The notes beneath the pieces are model-generated. The model saw only the letters and a list, made by a program, of their open reading frames with translations. It was not told the origin of the DNA and searched no databases. The position numbers and the translations under genes were made by a program. Shown in pieces: positions 43,033 to 51,172 of a stretch of 64,000 nt of DNA. The stretch covers positions 372,001-436,000 of the forward strand of contig NZ_JAMOZL010000001.1 of the NCBI RefSeq assembly GCF_023667495.1, read 5' to 3'. The stretch is from Dyadobacter sp. MSC1_007. Its GTDB lineage: Bacteria; Bacteroidota; Bacteroidia; Cytophagales; Spirosomataceae. Positions within the stretch are counted from its first letter, which is position 1; every line of letters starts with the position of its first letter.

Positions 43033-44742
43033 GGAGAACCTAATGACGTGTTTGAATGGAGTAGAGCCAGTGAGGTAAACCGTCGGAGCTTCCATCGCTG
43101 GCAATGCACCGCGTAATGCGATATTCTTATGCAAGGCGATACCCGGCCCGAATGTGATCGTATCATCACCCATCTGGTAAGTGCCATTCCCCTCTTTCAA
43201 CAGCCACGAATCTTTGCTGTTTTCAATCTTGACAACACCTGTTAAAACACCACCGGGCCTAAAAATAAGCTCCAATGCAGCCGGAACGCGCTCCGTACCA
43301 TTTGTTTTTACTTCGATTTCCATCCCATCTGTCGTTTCCCTGATCGCGATAGTGGTTTCCAAAACCTGGATCTCGCTTTGAGGCCGGAAATTTTTCGGCA
43401 TTTTTTCCCAGTCGCCGTCGGGAGCGATGGATTCTTTGGGATAGGGCTGGAAATAAGGGCCGTCTAGTTTTTGGGTTAATATCCACTGGTTGCCTTCCTG
43501 CACCACTTTTTCGGATTGAAACTGGCCTTTGCCGAAAAAGGAAGAAGCAAAACGTACACCTTGCAACACGGCATTACCCTTCATAAATGTAAACCAGACC
43601 GGATTATTGGCGATCAATGTGCAGTCGCGCTGGTTCCTGCGTATGCGTACGAGACCGGAGTTGGGGAAAGTTTTGACATAATCGACAGGTAGCGGCTTGT
43701 CGGCGGGAAGCTCGACCCAGAGCGTAGGATCGGTCAGGAAGTAATCGAGGAAAGCGCCGGTTTTGGCTGATGCGGTTTTTTCGATTAGTCTGCACATTGC
43801 TGCATATTCGCCATTCTGGTCTTTGATTGCCAGATAACGGTAGGGATAATAGTAATTTTCCATTGTTCCGACGACCGCCTTGTCCTGCCTTCCCGAAGCG
43901 TCGGTCACGACTTCGCCGTTGGGATGCACGTAAAACATCGTCATATTCAGGTTTTTACGCGCATAATCGAAGATTTCGGGTTTTTTCAGGCCTTTGGCAA
44001 TGGTGATGAGGAGCCGGTCACTCAGGGACGAGTATATGAATGTGCTTTTTTCATTGTACTGTCCGTCGTGGTCGATGTCAATGTGTTCCGCGAGCCATTG
44101 CTCTGCACGCGCCACATATTTGGGGTTCGGCCAGAGCTCGTTCAGTTTCGTCAATGCAGCTGACACGACCCAGCGGTGATTGGGTGTATGAATGCCGCCA
44201 ACGCTCAATGTGTCGCCCGCACGCAGGAGGAAGGTTTTCAGGTTGGGAAGCATTTTGTCCACACCGGGCGTCCCCGACTTTTCGAGTAAAACATAAGCCA
44301 TAGTAAGCCGTTTGACGAGAAATCCGGTGTCAGGGGTGGAGTGGAAGTTGGTCGAAAGTAAATCGATCGTGCCGTCGGAATGCTGGGTTTTGACCAGGTA
44401 TAATGTTGCCAGGTTCATCTCGGCAAGCAATTCTGCCGACCTGTAAAACTTCGAAGCTGGCGATGATATTCCGCAGGCACCCCATTGGATCAATGCAGCC
44501 GTGCTATGCGGGTTAAGCAGGTCGAAAACGTCTTTGAGTCCGCCCAGAGCAACATCGTCCGGGTTTTTTACCTGGTAGCTTTTTAGCGTTTCGATGGTTT
44601 TATCATTCTGTATCACGAGGGCCGTCAGCCACTGAGGCATATTTTCAGCTCTGGCTTTTATGGGTTTAAAGCCTGACAATGGCAGGGAGGGTAATGTACA
44701 GAATGCTAATGCACTGTTTTTGACGAAATGTCTTCTGTCCAT
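43030..44742 (-). CDS. Tat-exported protein of unknown function, alpha-toroid-like
   Basis: The 570-residue product starts MDRRHFVKNSALAF, a twin-arginine-type signal, so it should be folded before export to the periplasm. The N-terminal two thirds (about 40-370) is mainly helical with WLAEHIDIDHDGQYNEKSTF, LLITIAKGLKKPEIFD and similar helix pairs, suggesting an (alpha/alpha) toroid as in polysaccharide lyases of the heparinase II/III type. The C-terminal part (about 380-570) is beta-rich. I do not recognise catalytic residues, so the lyase idea is only structural inference. It stands alone on its strand. Confidence 0.7.
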   Translation of the reverse strand: MDRRHFVKNSALAFCTLPSLPLSGFKPIKARAENMPQWLTALVIQNDKTIETLKSYQVKNPDDVALGGLKDVFDLLNPHSTAALIQWGACGISSPASKFYRSAELLAEMNLATLYLVKTQHSDGTIDLLSTNFHSTPDTGFLVKRLTMAYVLLEKSGTPGVDKMLPNLKTFLLRAGDTLSVGGIHTPNHRWVVSAALTKLNELWPNPKYVARAEQWLAEHIDIDHDGQYNEKSTFIYSSLSDRLLITIAKGLKKPEIFDYARKNLNMTMFYVHPNGEVVTDASGRQDKAVVGTMENYYYPYRYLAIKDQNGEYAAMCRLIEKTASAKTGAFLDYFLTDPTLWVELPADKPLPVDYVKTFPNSGLVRIRRNQRDCTLIANNPVWFTFMKGNAVLQGVRFASSFFGKGQFQSEKVVQEGNQWILTQKLDGPYFQPYPKESIAPDGDWEKMPKNFRPQSEIQVLETTIAIRETTDGMEIEVKTNGTERVPAALELIFRPGGVLTGVVKIENSKDSWLLKEGNGTYQMGDDTITFGPGIALHKNIALRGALPAMEAPTVYLTGSTPFKHVIRFS

Positions 44743-44976
44743 GAAGGTAGGTTTAGAGCTTTCATGGAAAAGAATAGGAGAGAGGAAGGTTACTTGAATG
44801 GTATGCGGATATTACCAATAATAGTTGGAATACCGCCAGCTAAGTTCTTGGCCGGAAGGTATATTTTGGATAAATTTATATAGGAATAAGATTTAAGTTG
44901 CAACGATTATAAATACAAAACTGTCTTGAATTTTGTAACCGTTAATCTGCTAGTTTTGCGGCGCCCAAATACTTAC

Positions 44977-44982
44977 AAGGAG
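44977..44982 (+). promoter_or_regulatory. Shine-Dalgarno-type ribosome-binding site
   Basis: AAGGAG lies nine bases before the ATG at 44992. Strong SD motifs are rare in this group, so it is a helpful start marker here. Upstream TAGTTTTG (44951-44958) is a candidate -7 box. Confidence 0.55.
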
Positions 44983-44991
44983 AACAACTGA

Positions 44992-46449
44992 ATGAAAACA
45001 ACTTTACTGCGCAATTTAAGTCTTGGCTATTTACTCCTTCCGAACCTGATTTTCTCGCTCGGTTGGTTCAGAATGCCTTTTTCCGTGTTGCTGGTGGCCG
45101 GGCTGATCTTTATGTACGTGCAGAGTTATCAGCGGGAAAAAGAACTCAAAACCGACCTGGCAACACGCCATATGATCGAAATAGCGTTCATTTCGCTTGC
45201 GATTATTGCTTTTTCCGGAATAGGCGGGTTTTGCTTCCAGGCGTTTGATTACTGGGCGCATAATTCCAAATATTATACACTGTATAACCAGTCGTGGCCG
45301 GTGCTCTTTAAGGAAAACGGCCGGTATGCCTGTCATTATTTTGGATTCTTTCTCGTTCCGGCGCTCATTTCCAAGGGCTTAGGTGAATTGTCGGGGATTG
45401 CATTGTATCTGTGGGCGTCGCTGGGCTTATTTATAGGTATTTGCTGGATATTTATATTTACCCAAAAAAGTCATCTTTCACTCGTATTTTTCCTCTCGCT
45501 GGGAGGCATAGGGCACCTTGCAAAAGTGCTTCTGTTGCGTGCAATCGGACTTAATTACCATGTACCACCGTTTTTTACGGAAATATGGCCGGTATTATAC
45601 CAAACCCAATGGGCCCCCAACCAGCTGATTCCCATCATCATCGTTTCGTGCATCATATTTAATGATTATGTGTATACCAAAAAGCCTGAAAAGAGCTTTT
45701 TAGCTGTTATATCGATCTTTATCTGGGGTATCTTCCCTTCCATCGTCTTCGTGATCATATTCGGTGTCCTGATTTTACTTCGGTATTACAAAGAGCCAAA
45801 GTATTTTCTCAAACCGCGACCAATGCTCGACCTTTTTGTGCCTGGACTGCTTTTTATTCCTACCTTCTTTTTCTTCCTGCAAGGCAAAAATTCAGTTGTT
45901 TCAGGATTTATCTGGCAGTTCAATCCATTGAATGAAATCGCATTCCATTATTTTTTCGGCGTCGTAGTAGATCTGGCCGTTTTGTACGGCATTGTCGTGA
46001 TCCTGAACCTCCACAGAAGTGCATACGCCAATGCGATACATGCACTTTTCTTGCTGTTGATCATGATTTCGCTTGTCAGGATGGGGAAATGGAACGACTG
46101 GTTTTTACGTGGCAGCACGCCAGTGCTCACATTGCTTTCACTCTTCATTCTGTACCGTTTTTCCGAATGGATGCGCGAACGGCCTGATTGGTACAAGTTG
46201 AAAATAGCCTATCCGATCATCGTTTGCATTTTACTCGGTTTAGTCGTCCCGGTTTCGCATATCAATCGCGCACTGCGTGAAAATGTCATCACGCATATCC
46301 TATTCCCGGACAAGGTGAAATTCACGCCTTACCCTTACAATCAATACGAGGATTTTTACCAGATGGGCAAATCGGTCTATTCCGAACAGGAGGCCAATCA
46401 GTTCCTCGGGCAGAAAGGGTCATTTTATGAAATGTACCTTGCCAGATAA
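44992..46449 (+). CDS. Polytopic membrane protein of unknown function
   Basis: The 485-residue protein has about eleven predicted membrane segments (for example YLLLPNLIFSLGWF near the start and IIVCILLGLVVPVSHI near residue 410) separated by short loops. A C-terminal soluble tail of about 60 residues ends in FLGQKGSFYEMYLAR. The topology resembles GT-C glycosyltransferases and related lipid-linked sugar enzymes, but the diagnostic acidic pair near the first loop is not clear. A function is therefore not assigned. It converges, five bases away, with the amidase gene. Confidence 0.7.
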   Translation: MKTTLLRNLSLGYLLLPNLIFSLGWFRMPFSVLLVAGLIFMYVQSYQREKELKTDLATRHMIEIAFISLAIIAFSGIGGFCFQAFDYWAHNSKYYTLYNQSWPVLFKENGRYACHYFGFFLVPALISKGLGELSGIALYLWASLGLFIGICWIFIFTQKSHLSLVFFLSLGGIGHLAKVLLLRAIGLNYHVPPFFTEIWPVLYQTQWAPNQLIPIIIVSCIIFNDYVYTKKPEKSFLAVISIFIWGIFPSIVFVIIFGVLILLRYYKEPKYFLKPRPMLDLFVPGLLFIPTFFFFLQGKNSVVSGFIWQFNPLNEIAFHYFFGVVVDLAVLYGIVVILNLHRSAYANAIHALFLLLIMISLVRMGKWNDWFLRGSTPVLTLLSLFILYRFSEWMRERPDWYKLKIAYPIIVCILLGLVVPVSHINRALRENVITHILFPDKVKFTPYPYNQYEDFYQMGKSVYSEQEANQFLGQKGSFYEMYLAR

Positions 46450-46454
46450 TCTGG

Positions 46455-48050
46455 TTAGCCCAGGTCAACGGTTTTTTTGAAACCCGGTTTCACGCGGTTT
46501 TTCGAAGCCTGCTCATATGCGTAGGCAATGCGGATTAGTTCGGGTTCACCATAAGCCTTGCCGAGGAACGAAATACCTGCGGGAAGGCCGTCCAGCATAC
46601 CCATTGGAAGCGTAATGGATGGGAAACCCGATATCGCGGCAGGACCATAGGAGCCATATCCCGTCCAGTGATCGCCATTCACAGGGTCGATGCACCACGA
46701 CGGGCCTGTCGAGGGGCCGCACAATGCATCCAGTTTGTGTTTTTCAAAAATATCAATCAATCCGCCGGCCACACTGTTGATCTTTTCAAGTGCATCACGA
46801 TATTCTTTGGAATCGAGATCACCCTTTGCCTGAGAGCTATCGAACAACTCCTGCCGGTAATAGGGCATCGTTTTGGTTGCATTTGCATTGTTGAAAGCGA
46901 TCAATCCTTCCAGTGACTTGATCCTTGCGTTCGACTGACTTAGATAGCGATTAATGCCATCCTTGAACTCATATTGCAGCAACAGAGATTCCGCACCCGG
47001 CAAGTTCTGCGTTTTCATATACTCTACTTCAACGATTTCGGCACCCTGTGCTTTGATCTGGTCCAGCGCTTTTTGCAATAACAGATCAATTCCTTCATGC
47101 TTTTTTAAAAGGCTTTTTTCGACACCAATCCTTTTGCCTTTCAACCCGGCAGGATCCAGGAATGCGGTGTAATCGGAGGGCAGGGAGGTAGTGGTCAGCC
47201 GTGGCGGGTCGGCGGGATCGGGGCCTGCTATGACGCCGAGCAATGCGGCCGCATCGGCGACTGTCCGGCCAAATGGACCGGCCGTGTCCTGCGTTTTTGA
47301 AATGGGGATGATACCCACCCGGCTTACGAGTCCGACTGTCGGCTTAATGCCCACAACGCCATTCATCGATGCCGGGCAGGCAATGGACCCATTGGTTTCG
47401 GTGCCGATCGCCACGGCGCAAAGGTCTGCTGCTACCGCCACGCCCGAGCCTGAACTGGATCCGCATGGCGAACGGTCGAGGACGTAAGGATTGTGCGTCT
47501 GCCCTCCGCGGCTGCTCCATCCGCTCGACGATCGTGTGGAGCGGAAATTAGCCCATTCACTCAAATTTGTTTTACCCAAAATCACAGCCCCGGCCTCCCT
47601 AAGCTTTTTGACGATAAAGGCATCGCGTGTCGCGATATTATCCAGCAATGCCAGCGAACCGGCCGTGGTCTTCATCTTGTCGGCGGTATCGATGTTATCT
47701 TTTATCAGAACTGGAATACCGTGCATAGGGCCGCGGATCTTCCCGTTTTTTCTTTCCTTGTCCATGTCGGCGGCAATCTGCAAAGCATCGGGGTTAAGCT
47801 CGATCACCGAGTTGAGTTTCGGGCCGTTCCGATCAATCTTTTCGATGCGACCGAGATAATAGCGGGTTAAACTTAAGGCTGTAAGTTGACCACTTCGCAT
47901 TTTCTGCTGCATTTGGGCAACGGTCATGTCAGCCAGGTCGGCCGCAGTGCGTTTTTCTTCTATTGGATTTAGATTGAATGGGAGTCCGGCAGGCACAATG
48001 GCGCAAAATCCGGCAGCGGAGATTCTTTGAATGAAATTTCGTCTTCTCAT
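46455..48050 (-). CDS. Amidase-signature family enzyme, exported
   Basis: Start at the ATG at 48050 gives 531 residues and a twin-arginine-like signal ([14 protein letters not shown]); a longer frame to 48098 adds 16 residues. The Ser-cisSer-Lys triad is readable: Lys117 in VLIKDNI, Ser198 in PCGSSSGSG and nucleophile Ser222 in [13 protein letters not shown]. The spacing of 24 between the two serines matches fatty-acid-amide-hydrolase-type enzymes. Substrates of this family vary widely (amides, peptides, acyl-amides). Glutamyl-tRNA amidotransferase subunit A is excluded by the signal and separate locus. Confidence 0.92.
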   Translation of the reverse strand: MRRRNFIQRISAAGFCAIVPAGLPFNLNPIEEKRTAADLADMTVAQMQQKMRSGQLTALSLTRYYLGRIEKIDRNGPKLNSVIELNPDALQIAADMDKERKNGKIRGPMHGIPVLIKDNIDTADKMKTTAGSLALLDNIATRDAFIVKKLREAGAVILGKTNLSEWANFRSTRSSSGWSSRGGQTHNPYVLDRSPCGSSSGSGVAVAADLCAVAIGTETNGSIACPASMNGVVGIKPTVGLVSRVGIIPISKTQDTAGPFGRTVADAAALLGVIAGPDPADPPRLTTTSLPSDYTAFLDPAGLKGKRIGVEKSLLKKHEGIDLLLQKALDQIKAQGAEIVEVEYMKTQNLPGAESLLLQYEFKDGINRYLSQSNARIKSLEGLIAFNNANATKTMPYYRQELFDSSQAKGDLDSKEYRDALEKINSVAGGLIDIFEKHKLDALCGPSTGPSWCIDPVNGDHWTGYGSYGPAAISGFPSITLPMGMLDGLPAGISFLGKAYGEPELIRIAYAYEQASKNRVKPGFKKTVDLG

Positions 48051-48099
48051 GGATGAACTGGTTAAGCCATCCGCAATATAGCAAGTCTGTATGGTCAAA

Positions 48100-48243
48100 T
48101 CACTTAGGTGGTTTCCCGGTCAGATTCTTCAATATCCACATGACCAGGATAAAAGGCGACAACGCGATGGTAGTAACGATGGTCGCGACACCCAAAATGG
48201 TGGCAAAAATAATCCGCAAAATCGTCGACAGGAAGTTGTTCAT
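48100..48243 (-). CDS. Tiny membrane protein (47 residues), related to the divergent gene at 48468
   Basis: Read on the minus strand from an ATG at 48243 to a TGA at 48100-48102, the frame codes 47 residues starting MNNFLSTILRIIFATILGVA and ending NLTGKPPK. One transmembrane helix covers about 10-36. It resembles the product of the divergent 64-residue gene (shared FATIL, then TI, S-PFI), so both frames support each other. It lies 49 bases downstream of nothing else on this strand except the amidase start at 48050. The function is unknown. Confidence 0.65.
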   Translation of the reverse strand: MNNFLSTILRIIFATILGVATIVTTIALSPFILVMWILKNLTGKPPK

Positions 48244-48403
48244 CAAGAAAGAAAAAGTGTGTTTTTGAAAACATTTTCACCAGCAGTTACAAATGGTAGA
48301 AAAGCGACTACTTTTTGTAGAATAAATGCTACCATAACGATTTTTGCGTGTAGCTAGAATTCTCAGAATGATTAAAAATTATCACAAAATAACAACATTT
48401 TTG

Positions 48404-48433
48404 TTGCCTGGCACAGTTATTTGCTTAACTTTG
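48404..48433 (+). promoter_or_regulatory. Consensus promoter for the 64-residue membrane protein gene
   Basis: TTG (48404-48406), exactly 19 bases, then TAACTTTG (48426-48433). This is a complete match to the Bacteroidota promoter consensus, 34 bases before the ATG at 48468. It shows that the small gene is probably expressed. Confidence 0.72.
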
Positions 48434-48467
48434 TTTTATTAAATTTATCAAATAAATAATTGCATTT

Positions 48468-48662
48468 ATGAACTTCTTATCAAGCGTAGTGTGGTATTCC
48501 GGGAAGTTATTTTTTGCAACTATTTTGTTTATCGCAATGATTATTTCGACCATAGTTTCCCTGCCTTTCATTGGAGCAGGAATGATTAAAGACGCTATTA
48601 ACGCGGATCATCATCATCACGCTGAACAAGATAAACTGATTGACCATTACAGCGACTATTAA
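48468..48662 (+). CDS. Small membrane protein with His-rich C-terminus
   Basis: The 64-residue product has one transmembrane helix (about 14-36, FFATILFIAMIISTIVSLPF). The C-terminus holds INADHHHHAEQDKLIDHYSD, with four consecutive histidines that could bind metal. A consensus promoter precedes it and a hairpin terminator follows, so it is a full transcription unit. It resembles the divergent 47-residue protein at 48100-48243. Function unknown. Confidence 0.72.
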   Translation: MNFLSSVVWYSGKLFFATILFIAMIISTIVSLPFIGAGMIKDAINADHHHHAEQDKLIDHYSDY

Positions 48663-48685
48663 CCAGCGCGCATAATTTCCGGAAG

Positions 48686-48722
48686 CATAAGGGGTATAAG
48701 CCAGGGGTTTGTACCCCTTATG
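48686..48722 (+). terminator. Hairpin terminator after the small membrane protein gene
   Basis: CATAAGGGGTA and TACCCCTTATG form an 11-base stem around a 15-base loop, 23 bases after the stop codon. There is no strong T-run, so efficiency is uncertain. Confidence 0.55.
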
Positions 48723-48806
48723 TCTGCAGGTGACTGTCATCCATGACGAACCGCCGATATTTCGTCAAAATCCGGTATTTTCGAGTCTCATTTTCGATGC
48801 CGTTTG

Positions 48807-49796
48807 ATGAATACTAGACCCACTGCATTTAAACCCTTCATTTTCAGCTTTGTCCTGTTAGTAAGTCCTTTTCTGCATGCTCAGGAGACGCGGTATGTCT
48901 TTGAAAAAGGAATGATGGGTTCGCCCTTCAAGCTCGTTTTTTATGCGGCCAATGACTCGATTGCCGGCATGGCTGCGGAAAATGCATTCAAGAGGGTAGA
49001 GGAGCTTAACGTGATCATGAGCGACTACCGCGACGGCAGCGAAATTAACCGGCTCTCAGCGCGCTCGGGAAGCGGTGAGTGGGTGAAGGTGAGTAAAGAT
49101 CTGTTTGATATCTTGGCTATTTCTCAGGACATAAGCGCCAAAACAGGCGGCGCGTTCGATGCGACACTCGGTCCGGTTGTGCAAATGTGGCGTCATGCGA
49201 CGCGTAAAGGTGTTTTCCCCACTAATGAGGAAATTAGCGATGCCAAAGTAAGGACCGGTTATAGAAAAATGAAGCTGGATCGCAAAACCCGCAGTATCAT
49301 GCTGACTCAAAAGGGAATGCGGCTAGACATCGGTGGGCTCGGAAAAGGATATGCAGCAGAAGAGGCTATCAAAGAACTCAAAAAACTGGGTATTACTTCC
49401 GCCATGATGGATGCCGGTGGCAAAATTGTCCTTACCAACCCGCCACCGGGGTCGAAAGGCTGGAATATCAACGTCTCCAACGGTAGCGACTCACTAAAAA
49501 GCATGCGACTCTCCAATGTAGCATTGGCCACTTCCGGCCCAACTTACCGTTATATGGAACACAAAGGGGTCCGCTATTCGCATATTGTAGATCCTCAAAC
49601 CGGGATTGGGCTACTTTTCCACGTCCGGACGACGGTAATCTCACCCGACGGGACGGTAGCAGACGCGCTGGCCACGGCATTCAGTGTTGCCGGCATCGCC
49701 AAAAGCAAGCGTTACATGAAGCATTTCAAGGGCAGTAAGGTTTGGCTGGTAGAAAAACAGGGCGAAAACGTCGCTGACTGGAATACACTCGAGTAA
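48807..49796 (+). CDS. apbE: FAD:protein FMN transferase
   Basis: ApbE attaches FMN covalently to threonine residues of exported redox proteins such as the Rnf or Nqr subunits. The ATG at 48807 (after a TTG at 48804) gives 329 residues with a signal peptide ending near FLHAQ. Marks are MGSPFKLVFY, GAFDATLGPVVQMW, LDIGGLGKGYAAEEA (around Asp174), SHIVDPQTG, and GTVADALATAF, whose Asp and Thr bind Mg. A small oddity is DAGGK where most relatives have DAGGD. No flavoprotein target is adjacent. Confidence 0.93.
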   Translation: MNTRPTAFKPFIFSFVLLVSPFLHAQETRYVFEKGMMGSPFKLVFYAANDSIAGMAAENAFKRVEELNVIMSDYRDGSEINRLSARSGSGEWVKVSKDLFDILAISQDISAKTGGAFDATLGPVVQMWRHATRKGVFPTNEEISDAKVRTGYRKMKLDRKTRSIMLTQKGMRLDIGGLGKGYAAEEAIKELKKLGITSAMMDAGGKIVLTNPPPGSKGWNINVSNGSDSLKSMRLSNVALATSGPTYRYMEHKGVRYSHIVDPQTGIGLLFHVRTTVISPDGTVADALATAFSVAGIAKSKRYMKHFKGSKVWLVEKQGENVADWNTLE

Positions 49797-49848
49797 TCCG
49801 TTGCGCTGGTTTGTTTTTTGCATTCATGCCTGAAACGAACTGACACCA

Positions 49849-50343
49849 ATGGAAACGCTATCAATACTTTTCGGAGAAGGGGAAAATCAGACAACCCTGC
49901 AAATGTCGATGCGTGCGGTGGTGATATTTATCATCACTTTGCTATTATTGAGGATCGCAGGAAGGCGGTCTTTCGGTATGAAATCCCCTTTTGACAACAT
50001 TATCGTGATTTTGCTGGGTGCGATCCTGAGCCGCGCGGTGGTTGGGGCCTCAGAGTTTGTGCCCACCGTTACTGCGGCTACGGTCATCGCCGTTTTACAT
50101 CGCGCCGGTGCCTGGCTTGGTGCTCTCAATACGAAATTCGGGGCGCTCATTAAGGGTCAAAAAATACCATTAGTCGAGAACGGGCAGCTGATACGCGAAA
50201 ATATGAAGCGCGCATTGATCAGTGAATCAGACCTTTATACGAGTCTCCGAAACAACATGCATGTAGAAGATTTTGATAGCATCAACGGGGCCTATATGGA
50301 AAATAACGGGCAGATCAGTTTTGTGGAGAAGAAAGAAAAATAG
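49849..50343 (+). CDS. DUF421 family membrane protein (YetF-like)
   Basis: The 164-residue protein has about three membrane helices in the first 95 residues, with LLLLRIAGRRSFGMKSPFDN, the conserved LRxxGRRSF-like motif of DUF421. The soluble C-terminal half begins IPLVENGQLIRENMKRALIS and SESDLYTSLRNNM, also conserved. The family role is not established; YetF-type proteins are linked to sporulation and membrane stress in Bacillus. It stands alone between apbE and the tetR gene. Confidence 0.88.
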   Translation: METLSILFGEGENQTTLQMSMRAVVIFIITLLLLRIAGRRSFGMKSPFDNIIVILLGAILSRAVVGASEFVPTVTAATVIAVLHRAGAWLGALNTKFGALIKGQKIPLVENGQLIRENMKRALISESDLYTSLRNNMHVEDFDSINGAYMENNGQISFVEKKEK

Positions 50344-50368
50344 TACAAAATCTATAAATTTTAGTTTC

Positions 50369-50415
50369 AAATGAATATTTTAAATGAATGTTTAAATTAA
50401 TCATTTAAAACATTT
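50369..50415. promoter_or_regulatory. AT-rich repeated operator-like region upstream of tetR
   Basis: AAATGAAT occurs at 50369-50376 and again at 50382-50389, exactly 13 bases apart. AATGTTT (50387-50393) is mirrored by AAACATT (50408-50414). The block ends at the -33 element of the tetR promoter, where a repressor would block transcription. Confidence 0.5.
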
Positions 50416-50444
50416 GCAATTTCGATTTCCATTCCAGACCTTTG
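50413..50444 (+). promoter_or_regulatory. Promoter of the tetR gene
   Basis: TTTG (50413-50416), 20 bases, then GACCTTTG (50437-50444), which departs from TAnnTTTG only in its first base. Transcription would start near 50451 and the gene begins at 50498. The operator-like repeats overlap the -33 element. Confidence 0.55.
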
Positions 50445-50497
50445 AAATGTTGATTCAATAAAGCAGCTGTTTGTAATAAGACCTAACGATAAAAGAA

Positions 50498-51112
50498 GTG
50501 AAGTGTATTCCGGAAAAAAGTGAGGACAGGATCAGGGAAGCGGCGAAAAGGGTTTTTCTGAAAAAAGGGTTCGACGGGACTACCTCTCGCGATATCGCGA
50601 AAGAGGCGGATATGAACATTGCATTGACCAACTACTATTTCAGAAGCAAGGAGAAGTTGTTCCTTGAAATATTCCGCGATCTGCTGGAAGTCTATTTTCA
50701 AAGCACGATCGATATACTGAACAAGGATATCGACATCAAAGCGAAGATTTCGGAGATTATTGAAAATGACTTTAGCATGATGAAAAGGGAGCCGGACCTC
50801 GTGATTTTCATCATGAATGAGGTGCATAAGGCGCCTGGCAGGCTTTTTCCTGATATGTCCATTTTCAAGCAACTCAGGTCGACCTATATTAAAAAGCAGC
50901 TGGAAGAGGGTGTGGCGAACGGCACGGTAAGGCCAATGCAGATTGAAAACTTGCTCCCGCTGATCAAATGCAGCATTGAGTTCATTTTTTTAGGCAAGGA
51001 AATCCATAAGGAATTGTTCGCCCTCACCGATGAAGAGTTTGAGAAATATGCAGAAGAGCAAAAAGAACATATCAAAGAAATGGTTTGTAATTACCTGGTG
51101 ATAGGACCTTAA
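50498..51112 (+). CDS. TetR-family transcriptional regulator of the adjacent efflux genes
   Basis: The 204-residue protein uses a GTG start at 50498; the frame upstream runs into a stop codon seven codons away without an ATG. The HTH lies at about 8-55: RIREAAKRVFLKKGFDGTTS, RDIAKEADMNIALTNYYF, SKEKLFLEIF. The C-terminal ligand domain is helical. It lies 60 bases upstream of a TolC-HlyD-RND operon on the same strand and most likely represses it and itself. Confidence 0.92.
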   Translation: MKCIPEKSEDRIREAAKRVFLKKGFDGTTSRDIAKEADMNIALTNYYFRSKEKLFLEIFRDLLEVYFQSTIDILNKDIDIKAKISEIIENDFSMMKREPDLVIFIMNEVHKAPGRLFPDMSIFKQLRSTYIKKQLEEGVANGTVRPMQIENLLPLIKCSIEFIFLGKEIHKELFALTDEEFEKYAEEQKEHIKEMVCNYLVIGP

Positions 51113-51135
51113 ATTTTTTTGCCCCTCCGTTAAAC

Positions 51136-51156
51136 AAACATTTAAAATAAACATTT
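51136..51156. promoter_or_regulatory. AAACATTT direct repeats upstream of tolC
   Basis: AAACATTT occurs at 51136-51143 and 51149-51156, with the same 13-base period as the repeats before tetR, 17 bases before the ATG at 51173. The shared motif (also AAACATTT at 50408-50415) suggests a common regulator, most simply the TetR protein. Confidence 0.48.
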
Positions 51157-51172
51157 ATTCAAATAGAATGTT

